From assembly GCA_019802505.1 (NCBI GenBank), contig JAFMOC010000207.1, positions 87,001 through 151,000 on the forward strand: a stretch of 64,000 nucleotides of DNA, read 5' to 3'. Below are positions 19,265 through 32,649 of the stretch, one piece after another (position 1 is the stretch's first letter; each line of letters begins with the position of its first letter). Source of the stretch: Corydoras sp. C115 (lineage: Eukaryota > Chordata > Actinopteri > Siluriformes > Callichthyidae). The translations under genes and the position numbers were made by a program. Under the pieces are notes generated by a model. The model saw only the letters and a program-made list of their open reading frames with translations, ran no database searches and was not told where the DNA came from.

Positions 19265-22200
19265 TAGTTAGTTAGATATAGTTTCAATAGATATAGTTAG
19301 TTAGATAGATAGATAGATAGATAGATATAGTTAGTTAGATAGATAGATATAGTTAGTTAGATAGATAGATAGATAGATAGTTAGTTAGATAGATAGATGG
19401 ATAGATATAGTTAGTTAGATAGATAGATATAGTTAGATAGATAGATGGATAGATAGATATAGTTAGATAGATAGATAGATATAGATATAGATATAGTTAG
19501 ATAGATATAGATAGATAGATAAATAGATAGATAGATAGATAGATATAAATAGATATAGTTAGTTAGATATAGATAGATATAGTTAGTTAGATAGATAGAT
19601 GGATAGATAGATACAGTTAGATAGATAGATTAGTTAGATAGATATAGATAGTTAGATAGATATAAATAGATTTAGTTAGTTAGTTAGATAGATAGATAGA
19701 TATAGATTTAGTTAGTTAGATAGATATAGATGGATAGAGATAGAGAGATTTAGTTAGTTACATAGATAGATAGATAACCTTTAATGTCATTCATTATACG
19801 CTTAGTGTTCACAGAACGAAATTTGTGACACTGACACATCTTCCTGCAGGTGAGGAGTGAGCCACACAGTGAGACACAAAGGGAAGCAGGTGGAGCAGCG
19901 GAGGATGCAAGGTACAAAATATTTAGTGTTTATTCAACACTTCAGGTGATTCCGGTGTTTGTATTTATTGGGTGTTGATTAGTTGAGTGTTTTGTCGTTG
20001 TTGATGTTGAACTCCATGCCTCATTTCCATGTAAACATCCTCACCTCCACCGTAGCGGTCGGAGTCCGTGGTGCCGCAGGAGTTTAATGCTGAATTGTCT
20101 TTAAATGCTTAAACGTTGCCGTGTTGTCAGAAAGCCTCCACCCGGTCCTCCAGCCTCCCTCACCGCCGCACTGCGCCCTCACCCTCCCCTTGACTTTCCT
20201 CCGAGTGATTTATCTCCCCATTAAATCCGGCAAATGCCAGAATCTGAGATTGGGGTCAGCGAGCGGGACTTCGGCGTACTCCTCGCTTAGTTCCTGTAAG
20301 GGAGCAAATATCACGATTAGTACAGAATGGGATTCATTTATTCGGGTTCAGAGCCCCTCTCTTTGTGCCGCGGCGCTCGCAGTTTGGCAATTGCGGCGTG
20401 ATTCGCAACAATTATTCTGCCATCTAATTGCAGTGATTGACTAATTATCAGTAGCAATTAGGCCATATCGTATAATGGCGGTCCTCCTGTTCCTGTTATT
20501 ATACAGTGATTGGTTGCTCCTTTCATTTTCCTGAATGTAATGGAGCCTTAATAAGTGCTTTCAACCTAACGTTCTCTGACCGTTCCCCTTTCCCATGTGA
20601 CAGACCGATGCCGGGGGTGAAGGAGGAGCCGGACGACGGCGACTTTGTTGGGGAGAAGAAGGGGAGGAAAAGGAAAAGAAAGCAAGAACCTGGTGATGGT
20701 TCCACTTCCACAGCACCTTCTCTGTGAGTACATCGTATGGAAGCATTTGAGAAGGTTCTCTTATCTGACAGTAGTGTGCTTTCACCCATAAACCTTAAAG
20801 TAATAGTTCAGCAGCACTGCTGTGTCTGAGCCACTCCGACCAGTGTGGTGCAGGTGTGTCAGTGTGGTGCAGGTGTGGCAGGGTGGTGCAGGTGTGTCAG
20901 TGTGGTGCAGGTGTGTCAGTGTGGTGCAGGTGTGTCAGTGTGGTGCAGGTGTGTCAGTGTGGTGCAGGTGTGTCAGAATGGTTCAGGGTGGTGCAGGTGT
21001 GTCAGTGTGGTGCAGGTGTGTCAGTGTGGTACATGGTGGTGCAGGTGTATCAGGGTGGTACATGGTGGTGCAGGTGTGTCAGTGTGGTGCAGGTGTGTCA
21101 GTGTGGTACAGGTGTGTCAGTGTGGTACATGGTGGTGGTGCAGGTGTGTCAGTGTGTTGCAGGTGTATCAGTGTGGTGCAGGTGTGTCAGAATGGTTCAG
21201 GGTGGTGCAGGTGTGTCAGTGTGGTATATGGTGGTGCAGGTGTGTCAGTGTGGTATATGGTGGTGCAGGTGTGTCAGTGTGGTACAGGGTGGTGCAGGTG
21301 TGTCAGTGTGGTACAGGTGTGTCAGTGTGGTACATGGTGGTGGTGCAGGTGTGTCAGTGTGTTGCAGGTGTATCAGTGTGGTGCAGGTGTGTCAGTGTGG
21401 TACAGGGTGGTGCAGGTGTGTCAGTGTGGTACAGGGTGGTGCAGGTGTGTCAGTGTGGCACAGGGTGGTACAGGTGTGTCAGTGTGGCACAGGGTGGTAC
21501 AGGTGTGTCAGTGTGGTACAGGGTGGTGCAGGTGTGTCAGTGTGGTACAGGGTGGTGCAGGTGTGTCAGTGTGGTACAGGGTGGTGCAGGTGTGTCAGTG
21601 TGGTGCAGGTGTTTCAGGGTGGTGCAGGTGTGTCAGTGTGGTGCAGGTGTTTCAGGGTGGTGCAGGTGTGTCAGTGTGGTGCAGGTGTGTCAGGGTGGTG
21701 CAGGTGTGTCAGTGTGGTGCAGGTGTTTCAGGGTGGTGCAGGTGTGTCAGTGTGGTGCAGGTGTGTCAGGGTGGTGCAGGTGTGTCAGTGTGGTACAGGT
21801 GTGTCAGTGTGGTACATGGTGGTGCAGGTGTGTCAGTGTGGTGCAGGTGTGTCAGTGTGGTACAGGTGTGTCAGTGTGGTACATGGTGGTGCAGGTGTGT
21901 CAGTGTGGTGCAGGTGTGTCAGTGTGGTGCAGGTGTGTCAGTGTGGTACAGGTGTGTCAGTGTGGTACAGGGTGGTGCAGGTGTGTCAGTGTGGTACATG
22001 GTGGTGCAGGTGTGTCAGTGTGGTGCAGGTGTGTCAGTGTGGTACAGGGTGGTGCAGGTGTATCAGGGTGGTGCAGGTGTGTCAGTGTGGTACAGGGTGG
22101 TGCAGGTGTATCAGGGTGGTGCAGGTGTGTCAGGGTGGTACATGGTGGTGCTGGAGATTAAACCCTGTATCCACTCACTGTACACACACCCACCTTATTG

Positions 22201-25200
22201 CTCCATCTTGTGGATGCAGAAAATATGCACTGCAGTGTGATTGTAATATAGTAAGGTTCTTGCGCAGAACGTCATGAAGCAGAACACTGAACACGTCGTG
22301 TGTGTGTGTTCTGTCGCGTTCTCTTTGCAATACGAACGGAACCCAGCGAATCAACGCAGATAAAAGAACACAGCTTGTAGCGCGCGATGGCGTGAAGCAC
22401 CACCAGGCCGAACGCGCTGTTCTCCGAGGCTGTATCTGCGCTCGTACTCTCGCCACCTGTTGGCTGCTTTCTCACGTTCACACGTTCCGGAGGCGCGGCG
22501 GTGGAAACAATCAGGTTAAGCTCCGTTCACGCCGAACTGAACAGCCCGCTTCAGCGCCGCCACAACAGCTGCTATGTTTGGCAACGCGGGCCACGGGAGG
22601 TAAATGGGATTAACTGCAGGTTCATGAAAACACACATTTATTATCCCCAAAAAACACACTTTGAAGATACACAAGTTCTGTTACGGAATTTAGTTCAGAG
22701 AAATGTTCAGAAACACCGCTGGCAACATCTGTTCAGCGACTCGAGGCTTTTATGAGAACGTTCCGTTAAAGCTGTGCTTTGTCCCGGTGCACAGAGGCCT
22801 GTAGGTCACCTGATCACCATACAGTTGGACTTTGTAGTTCTATATTTACAATCTGTAGTCCAGCTGATCTTTACTACTCTCCTGTAATTAGTTAATTTCT
22901 TTAATAATCAGCGGTTACATGTGGGGTATTAGTCTGAAGGTTGAGGGTTCAAATCCCAAATCCACAGACAGGTTCAGGTACCTTCATTGCGTCAAGGGGG
23001 GGGGGGGGGGGGGGGGGGGCTGTATTAACCTGCCCCTGTGCGCCAATCCCAACCCATCATCTTCCATTTAATACTGTATTTTTTAATTATTATATTTTAT
23101 TAATATATTTATTAAATTATTATATCTATTTGTTGTGTGTGTGGTGGGGGGTTCCCCATGCCCATCCAGGGGAGAACATTTCGGGTGCTGTGCAGATACC
23201 ACCAGGACAGGGTGCATCCATTGCTGGGTGCACACACACTACATGGGGCAATTTTGAACAGCCGATTCACCTTGAATCCATGTTTTTGGACTGTGGGAGG
23301 AAACCAGAGAACCCGGTGGATAGGGATGACATAAAAACTGCACCCAGATCGGGATTCGAACCCAGATACCCAGCACTGAGAGGCGTACATGTAATATCAT
23401 TTAGGTGGTTCATCATTCTCAGTACTGCCATGCACCGACATGGTGGGGGCACACCTGCACCACCATGTACCACCATGTCAGTGTCACTGCAGTACTAGGA
23501 ATCATCCACCACCCTAATAATACCTACTCTGTCCATGGTCCTGATCAACAGAGGACAGGTTAGAGAAAACTAACAGTGTTGTAGAGAACCTAACTACAAA
23601 CATTTCGTTAACAGAAGAACCAACTGGTTCGGCAGTGGGAGGGCGCCGTTGTGTTAATGAGAGGTTTGTTTGTTTGTTTAATGTCCCTCAGGCCAAAGAA
23701 GAAAAAAACAATAAAAGAGGAGGAGGAGGAGGAATCTGGTTTGGAGAAGAAAAAGAGGAAGTCGCAGAAGAACGTGAAGGTACAGAGTGCAGTGCTGATC
23801 GACCAATGAGGTGGTTCTGTAGCCGGCGAGGACACGCCCACTGCTTCAACCAAATGGCTTCGTTTACAGAAAGTGAAGAAGGAGGAGGAGGAGGAGTCTG
23901 TCACGAAGAAGAAAAAGAAGACGAAAGAGGAGATCGAAGCCGCCAGAGCGCTAAAGATGAAGATGAAGGAGGAAGAGGAGCAGAAAAGATGGCGCTGGTG
24001 ATGTAGCTCTAAGTTTGTTTTTTTTACCTACCATGCGGTAACACGCCATACCACACCCTGCTGCACCATGCCACACCCTACCACAGCCCACCACGCCACA
24101 GTCTACCACTGCCACCCACCCTGCCACACCCTACCACAGCCCACCACGCCATAAGTCTACCACTGCCCCCCACCCTGCCACACCTTACCACAGCCCACCA
24201 CGCCACAGTCTGCCACGCCCTACCACAGCCCACCACGCCACAGTCTACCACTGCCCCCAACCCTGCCATGCCCTACCACAGCCCACCACGCCACAGTCTA
24301 CCACTGCCCCCCACCCTGCCACACCCTACCACAGCCCACCACGCCATAAGTCTACCACTGCCCCCACCCTGCCACACCTTACCACAGCCCACCACGCCAC
24401 AGTCTACCACTGCCCCCCACCCTGCCATGCCCTACCACAGCCCACCACGCCATAAGTCTACCACTGCCCCCACCCTGCCACACCTTACCACAGCCCACCA
24501 CGCCACAGTCTACCACTGCCCCCTACCCTGCCACACCTTACCACAGCCTGCCATGCCATGCTGCACCATGCCACATCCTACCACAGCCCGCCATCCTGCC
24601 ACACCCTACCAAACCATGTCATGCCCTACCACAGCCTGCCACACCATACCACACCCTTCCACGCTTTACCACAACCCACCGCGCTACAGTCTACCACTGC
24701 TCACCAACTCTGCCACACCCTACCACAGCCTGCCATGCCATACCACAGCCTACCACTGCTCGCTATGTCATACCACACCCTGCCACGCCTTACTGAGGGT
24801 TCAAGGTGCCTCCTAAAGCCCAGGGATTTGTTTTTAACCCTGAGACTAGGGATGATACAGTTTAATAAACCCACAAAATGACCCACAATCCCACATGCAC
24901 CCCAATCCCATAATTTCACACAAAATGTTATACGCTCCATGAGGAGCACGTAGATGTTCTGAGTGTGAGGGACTCGTATCTGTGTGTCTCTTCAGGTGGG
25001 AGGAAGAAAAGTATGAGGATGGAATCAAGTGGAAGTTCCTCGAACACAAAGGGCCGTATTTCCCACCGGATTACCAACCCCTGCCTGAGAACGTCAAGTT
25101 CTACTATGAAGGTGTGGCATAGATGAACGTATAGAATGAACGTTCGTACCACTTTATCGGAGAACCTGAGAAGTGTGTCCTGTGTCTGTGCTGCAGGTAA

Positions 25201-28200
25201 AGCCGTGAGGCTGAGTCTGCCCGCTGAGGAGGTGGCGCTGTTCTTTGCGCAGATGCTCGACCATGAGTACACCACCAAGGAGGTGTTTCGCAACAACTTC
25301 TTCAAGGACTGGAGGAAGGTAGGGTGGGGGGGGGGGTGGATGTGAACATGGACAGACCTGTCCAAACTTTTCTCAAGGGTTTGCAGCACCTTTCAGCTGT
25401 GGGTTTCATGCTGTGCTGTGTTTAAGGTTCTGTTGGGTTTGGAGGGGGGGGGGTCCTGCAGCAGCAACAGGGTCCTGGATCTGAGTATCCATCCATCCAT
25501 TATCTTCCACTTTATCCTCTATTAGGGTCGCAAGGGGTTCCCCATGCCCATCCAGGGGGAGAACACTCACTTTTGGGGCAATTTGGGCAATTGACCTGAT
25601 GGGCAGAACCCGGAGGAAACACCCAGGGGACATGATGCCAATCGGGAATCCCCAGCGCTACACACATGCCACACACTTCCGCTTTATCCTCTAATAGGGT
25701 GGAGGGGGTTCTCATGCTCATCCACACACACACAATCTATACTGGGCTCACACACACTCTATATGGGGCAATTTGGAGAATTCAATTGACCTTGATGCAT
25801 GTCTTTGGACTATGGGAGGAAACCGGAGAACCCGGAGGAAACCCACGCGGACACGGGGAGAACATGGAAACTCCACCCAGATTGGGATTCGAACCTGGAA
25901 TCCCTAGTGCTGAGAGGGTGTTTAGTTTATATAAAAGTAAATTGAGCGTTGACACTGAGGTGGCGCATGGTTCTGGAGTTCTGCGGTCGCCTCGGTGGCG
26001 CCTGGTTCTTTTTAAACATGCTGTGGATTCCGACTGAATGGCAGCGTGATACAAGAGGATCCATTAAGTGGAGTATAAAGTGGCACCACAATGGAGCGTT
26101 GGGGGCATCAGAACCGATGGTATCATCCCTTTTTGAGGTCGGGCACCGATAATAGTTTTACACTTTGTATTCAAATTCATCCGACCCAAAATGGAGGCGC
26201 ATGGGCGGACCGTTCTCCGTGTATTATGATTATTCGTTACAGCGTTAATTGATTCTTCCGGAACTTTCGAGTGGAGTTTCTCCGGCCTGGATGCATGAGG
26301 TGTGTGTGTATGTGTGTGAGGTGTGTCATGGGGACCCGGCAGCCCCTCCAGCATATCGGTGCAGAATTAATTTCGTGCCGCTCGGCGCTCTTGAAGATAG
26401 AATTTGTATAAAGGCATTGATGTGCTAATCCCGACAATTCACTTCCCACGTACGAACAAATCCAATTGAACCCTTTTATTACATCACGCCGGGCTCGCCT
26501 CACTCCGCTGAGCACGGTGTCCGCCCACTGCGCCACCGTCCGTCAAAGAGAGCCAGGGCGCCGGCTGACGAAATCCACAGACTGCTGACCTGCACCGATC
26601 CACTTCAGTGGGTGGAGGTTTGTCCTCTACTATGGTTGTGGGGCGGGTGGTTCCCCATGCCCATCCAGGGCAGAACGTTTTGGGCGCTGGGCAGATACAC
26701 CCAGGACAGGATGCCAATCTATCATTGAACACACTCTCACTCACACAGACACACTCTATATGGGGCAATTTGGAGAATTCAATTGACCTTGAGCCATGTT
26801 TTTGGTCTGTGGGAGGAAACCGGAGAACCCGGAGGAAACCCACGCGGACAATGGGGGGACATGGAAACTCCACGCAGATGAGGATTCCATCCATCCATCC
26901 ATCCATTATCTTCTGCTTTATCCTATACTAGGGTCGCGGGGGTTCCCATGCCCTTCCAGGGGAGGACAGATACACCCAGGACAGGACGCCAATCTATCAC
27001 TGGGCACACACACTCACTCACACACACACTCTATATGGGGCAATTTGGAGAATTCAATTGACCTTGATCCATGTTTTTGGACTGTGGGAGGAAATCGGAG
27101 AACCCGGAGGAAACCCACGCGGACACGGGGAGAACATGGAAACTCCACCCAGATTGGGATTCGAACTGGGAATCCCCAGCGCTGAGAGGAGAACATGCTA
27201 AACCATAAAATACCACCCTCCGCCCTCTGTTAAGTTCAAATTTCTTTAAACCAGGAGTTCTGCAGGAGAACTTCTGTTCTACTACATCCACTGTGATAGA
27301 GAGAGAGTCGACTGGGGGGGTAAGCGAGGGTAACTGTTCACCGAGGTCGTTCTTTGAACCAGCACAAGTGAAATTGCATACGTGTGACCCCCGACCCCAG
27401 GAGGGCCGATAACAGTAATGCACTCAGAGGGTGACATTTAACAACGAAAAAACCACACACCAACCCGACATTACCACCAACCCCAGAGCCGTGACTCCAC
27501 CGCCGGTGGAACGCCCCCGGTCCCCTCCGAATTGGCGCCGGTGCTCTGGGGACGGGCTCGGTCATTACAGAGGAGGCGGGTCAGCGGATTGGCCTGAGCT
27601 TTGTGTTCTATTCTGTTCCATTATGACTCCGTTATTAACTTCACATTAGTCTGAACAGAGGCTTCAGAGTCCAGAGACATCTCAGAGGTGCAGCTTCATT
27701 TAAACGGACGAGCGGGAGGTCGAGCTGCTCAGAAAAAGGGGTGGGGACCAGGAGACGAAGCCGGAGGGACCAGGAGGAAATGTAGGAGGAACCAGGAGAA
27801 GAAGTAGGGGGGGACCAGGAGAAGAAGCCGGAGGGACCAGGAGGAAATATAGGAGGAACCAGGAGAAGAAGTAGGGGGGGACCAGGAGAAGAAGCCGGAG
27901 GGATGGGGAGATGAAGCCGGAGGGATGGGGAGATGAAGGGGTGGACCAGGAGAAGAAGCGGGGGGGACAAGGAGAAGAAGCAGGGGGGACCAGCAGAAGG
28001 AGACGAAGTGGGGGGACCAGGAGATGAAGCCAGGGAGGGGACCAGGAGATGAAGCCAGGGGGGGACCAGGAGATGAAGCCAGGGGGGGACCAGGAGATGA
28101 AGCCAGGGGGGGACCAGGAGATGAAGCCAGGGGGGGACCAGGAGATGAAGCCAGGGGGGGACCAGGAGATGAAGCCAGGGGGGGACCAGGAGATGAAGCC

Positions 28201-28695
28201 AGGGGGGGGGGGGACCAGGAGATGAAGCCAGGGGGGGACCAGGAGATAAAACAGGGGGGGACCAGGAGACGAAGCCGGAGGGGACCTGAAGGAAAAGTAG
28301 GAGGAACCAGGAGAGGAAGCAGGAGGGATGGGGAGATGAAGCCGGAGGGATAGGGAGATGAAGGAGGGGACCAGGAGAAGAAGCGGGGGGGACAAGGACA
28401 AGAAGCAGGGGGGACCAGCAGAAGGAGATGAAGTGGGGGGACCAGGAGATGAAGCCAGGGGGGGACCAGGAGGAAAAGTAGGAGGAACCAGGAGACGAAA
28501 CAGGGGGGACAAGGAGACAAAGCCGGAGGGACCAGGAGGAAAAGTAGTAGGAACCAGGAGAAGAAGCTGGAGGGATGGGGAGATGAAGAAGGGGGTACTA
28601 GGAGACATTCAGATGTTGAGCTCTGGTTTACTAAAGCTGTCATAATTTAAGGAGGTCATGTGTGAGAGGTGCTGATGTCCACCGTAAGAAAGTGA

Positions 28696-28743
<48 letters not shown>

Positions 28744-31696
28744 GAGATGACTCTGGAGGAGCGCATGCTGATCACCGACCTTAATAAGTGTGATTTTGGA
28801 GAACTCCACACCATGCACAAGCAGAAAGTGGAGGCCAGAAAGAACATGAGTAAAGAAGAGAAGTTGGTATGTTCTCCTGTCAGGTCCTTTTATTTTGTTC
28901 GCGGTCATGGCGTGTTGATGGTGGCGTGTTGATGGTGTCGTGTTGGTGGCGTGTTGATGACGTGTTGATGGTGGCGTTCGCTTTGAAGTGGCTTCATTTC
29001 CCACCTCAGGTGATTAAAGAGGCCAATCAGAAGATAGTGGAGGAGTACGGCTTCTGTACGCTGGACCACCACCGCGAGCGCATCGGCAACTTCAAAATCG
29101 AGCCCCCGGGCCTGTTCAGAGGGCGGGGGGACCACCCCAAACAGGGCATGCTGAAAAAGAGGCTCCGCCCCGAGGACGTTATCATCAACTGCAGTCGGTA
29201 AGACAACCCCCCCCACCCCAACAAGCAAGCAGTGTGATGTCATAGTTCATCTGTATGTAGTCATCAGCATGGGGCTTAGTGGTTGGCATGTTCTCCTCTT
29301 AGAGGTGGTTCGAATCCCAATTTGGGTGGAGTTTTCATGTTCTCCCCGTGTCCACGTGGGTTTCCTCCGGGTTCTCCGGTTTCCTCCCACAGCCCAAAAA
29401 CATGGATCAAGGGCAATTGAATTCTCTAAATTGCCCCATATAGAGTGTGTTTGTGAGAATGAGTGTTTGCCCAGTGATAGATTGGCGTCCTGTCCTGGGT
29501 GTATCTGCCCAGCGCCCGAAACTTTCTCCCCTGGATGGGCATGGGGTACCCCCCCCCCCCCAACCTTGATGGATGGATGGAAGGGTAATCATCAGCAAGC
29601 TGATGGATGGACGGTTAATTGGTGGGGGTCTCGGTCGTATCTTAGTCCCCTGGATCCACACTGCCCCCTACAGATTTTCACATGTCACTTTTTTTATTCC
29701 TGCCCATCTCCCAGAGCGCCTCTTTTTCACCCACCAGATGGCAGCACCGACTCTACAACACTTCCCAATGTTAATCTTGTAACATGCAAATGGTCTCTGC
29801 CTTTATGGTTGGAGCCTTTTTCATATGAAGTCCTCACCGTGCTCTGCACCCTTCTTATCACCCCGTAGAAACTCTCACATCCCCAAGCCCCCTGCTGGAC
29901 ACAAGTGGAAGGAGGTCCGCCATGACAATACGGTGACCTGGCTGGCCAGCTGGACAGAAAACGTCCAGGGTTCGTGCAAGTACGTGATGCTGAACGCCAA
30001 CTCCAAGCTCAAGGTACACTTCTCTCACCCTCGCGTTCTCCGCCCCGCCGTTCTCCACACAGCAGTCTGGATTAGCCGTCTCGCTTAACGGGTAATAAGT
30101 TGGTCACTTGGGCGGCAGAGTGCCTTAGTGGTTTAGCATGTTCTCCTCTCAGCTCCAGAGGATTCCCGGTTCGATTCCCAATCTGGGTGGAGTTCCTACA
30201 TGGTTCCCACATGGTGCAGACGCTGGCCGCTGCAGTGCCTCATCGTCTCGCCTCATCCTCCTGATGTTCTGCGTGGGGGGGGGGATTACTCCAGAGGCTA
30301 AATTATGATGTCATTATGAAAGTCAGAATTCTCTTCAAGGCGGCACGGTGGCTTAGTGTTTAGCATGTTCTCCTCTCCGCACTAGGGATTCCTGGTTCAA
30401 ATCCCAATCTGGATGGAGTTTCCATGTTCTCCCCGTGTCCATGTGGGTTTCCTCCTGGGTTCTCCGGTTTCCTCCCACAGTCCAAAAACATGGATCAAGG
30501 TCAATTGAATTCTCCAAATTGCCCCATATAGAGTGTGTTTGTGTGAGTGAGTGTGTGTCCAGTGATAGATTGGCGTCCTGTCCTGGGTGTATCTGCCCAG
30601 CACCCGAAACGTTCTCCCCTGGATGGGCATGGGGAACCCCCCCCCCCCCCTCCATGATCCTAATAGAGGATAAAGCGGAAGATGATGGATGGAAGTCGGG
30701 CACTTGGGTTCCACATTAAGCTAATAAATAAAAAAATAATAAAATAAAAAATATATATTTATTTATTTATTTATTTATTCGTTTTGTGCGTGCCGCAGAT
30801 TTCCCAGATTTGGACCGTCCTCCTCCTCTTCATGGCTTTTCTGCCCCCGCACTTTATAAGTGTAACATTAGTTCGTAAGGGCATCGCTATGGCAACACCG
30901 CGTGTGCCGCGAGCCAGTGTCGGCCAATGGAACGTTTACAAGCCACAGGGATGAAAAAAGCGCTAACCTTTAATGCGAAAGTGAAAATGAATCCCGTAAC
31001 TGAGCGCAGGTGGGGGACGTGGGCGGGATGTAGAAACTCGGACCGCAGAGGGGGCAGATCTGTGGAGTTCAGGATACGACTTTAGTTTCAATACGGTGCT
31101 GTGATCATCATCATCATCATCATCAGGTTGAGCATGAGCATGTGCTGGATTATCACACTGTAATGTGATCCAGCACTCACACAGCCATGCATTGTGGGAA
31201 AGCGTGTGCAACTGTTTTTGTGGGCCTTCCCCAAACTGTTCCCTTGTTTTGTATTAATACAAAGAATGTGATCACGGCTCTGTGTGGCTTCAATGTCCTT
31301 AAACAGTCCTTAAACTGTGTGTGTTTGTGTGCGTGTCTGTGTGTGTGCGTGTCTGTGTGTGTGCGTGTCTGTGTGTGTGTGCGTGTGTGTGCTTGTGTGT
31401 GTGCCTGTGCTTGTGTGTGTGTGTGTGCGTGTGTGTGTGTGTGTTGCTTGTGTGTGTGTGCGTGCTTGTGTGTGTGCGCGTGCTTGTGCGTGTTGGTGTT
31501 TGTGTGCTTGTGTGTGTGTGTATGCGTGTGCTTGTGTGTGTGTGTCAGGGAGAGAAAGACTGGGAGAAGTATGAAGTGGCTCGGAAGCTGAAGACGTGTG
31601 TGGACGGCATCCGAACTCAGTACCAAGCGGACCTCAAGTCCAAACAGATGGGAACCCGACAAAGGGCTGTGGCTCTGTACTTCATCGACAAGGTAT

Positions 31697-31736
<40 letters not shown>

Positions 31737-32576
31737 GGGTTCCATTCATTCAACACAAGCTGCGTCCAAAATCACCTGCTGCAGACTACAGTGAAGGCGA
31801 TGGTGAAACCATTTTAAAGTTCTGCACTGGAGCTGTATCAGGACCAACAGTTTAGGGAAGGCCCTCGTGTGAAAAATAGAACCACAAAAATGAACAAACG
31901 TTATTCTCTGAAGTTGTGTTAGGATTTTTAAAACACAGAATGCGACGGGAATCCCGCAAACTACTGCTGAGGTCAGTAAAACCCTTTTCCCCTTTCCCCC
32001 AGTATCCCACCTCCCACCTGTCAGACATTTTGGTTCCACCTGACACTTAGAACCCAGTTATAGTTCCTGGTCTGGTAGGGTCACGGTGGGGGGGGTTCCC
32101 CATGCCCATGCCCATGCCCATCCGGGGAGAACGTTTCGGGTGCTGAGCAGATACACCCAGGACAGGACGGCAATCTATCACTGAACACACACACTCTATA
32201 TGGGGCAATTTGGAGAATTCAATTGACCTTGATCCATGTTTTTGGACTGTGGGAGGAAACCGGAGAACCCGGAGGAAACCCACGCGGACATGGGGAGAAC
32301 ATGGAAACTCCACCCAGATGGGGATTCCAACCGGGAATCCTCAGCGCTGAGAGGAGAACATGCTAACCACTAAGCCGCCGTGCCGCCCAACTGAGACCAT
32401 TTTGGATTAATTATGGCGAACATGTTAAAGCGCAGCTTGTAATGACATAAACCCCGCCGTGTTTAATGACCTGCAGCTCGGTGGCGGTTGTAGTGTCATG
32501 TTTGTTTGGGACGTGGTTTGAGCATCATGTTCTAACAAATGGGCTCATGACCCGTCCAGCGTCTGATCGGTCTGCG

Positions 32577-32649
<73 letters not shown>

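Noticed and set aside
20822..22277. Open frames of 438-473 codons in all three plus frames
   Set aside because: They are produced by a stop-free 19-bp minisatellite; three equally long overlapping frames of repeated CQCGAGVSVW text are not coding.
27700..28643. Minus-strand frames of about 300 codons (Pro/Ser/Phe-rich)
   Set aside because: Caused by the purine-rich minisatellite in topoisomerase intron 6; two overlapping frames are equally open and no family is recognisable.
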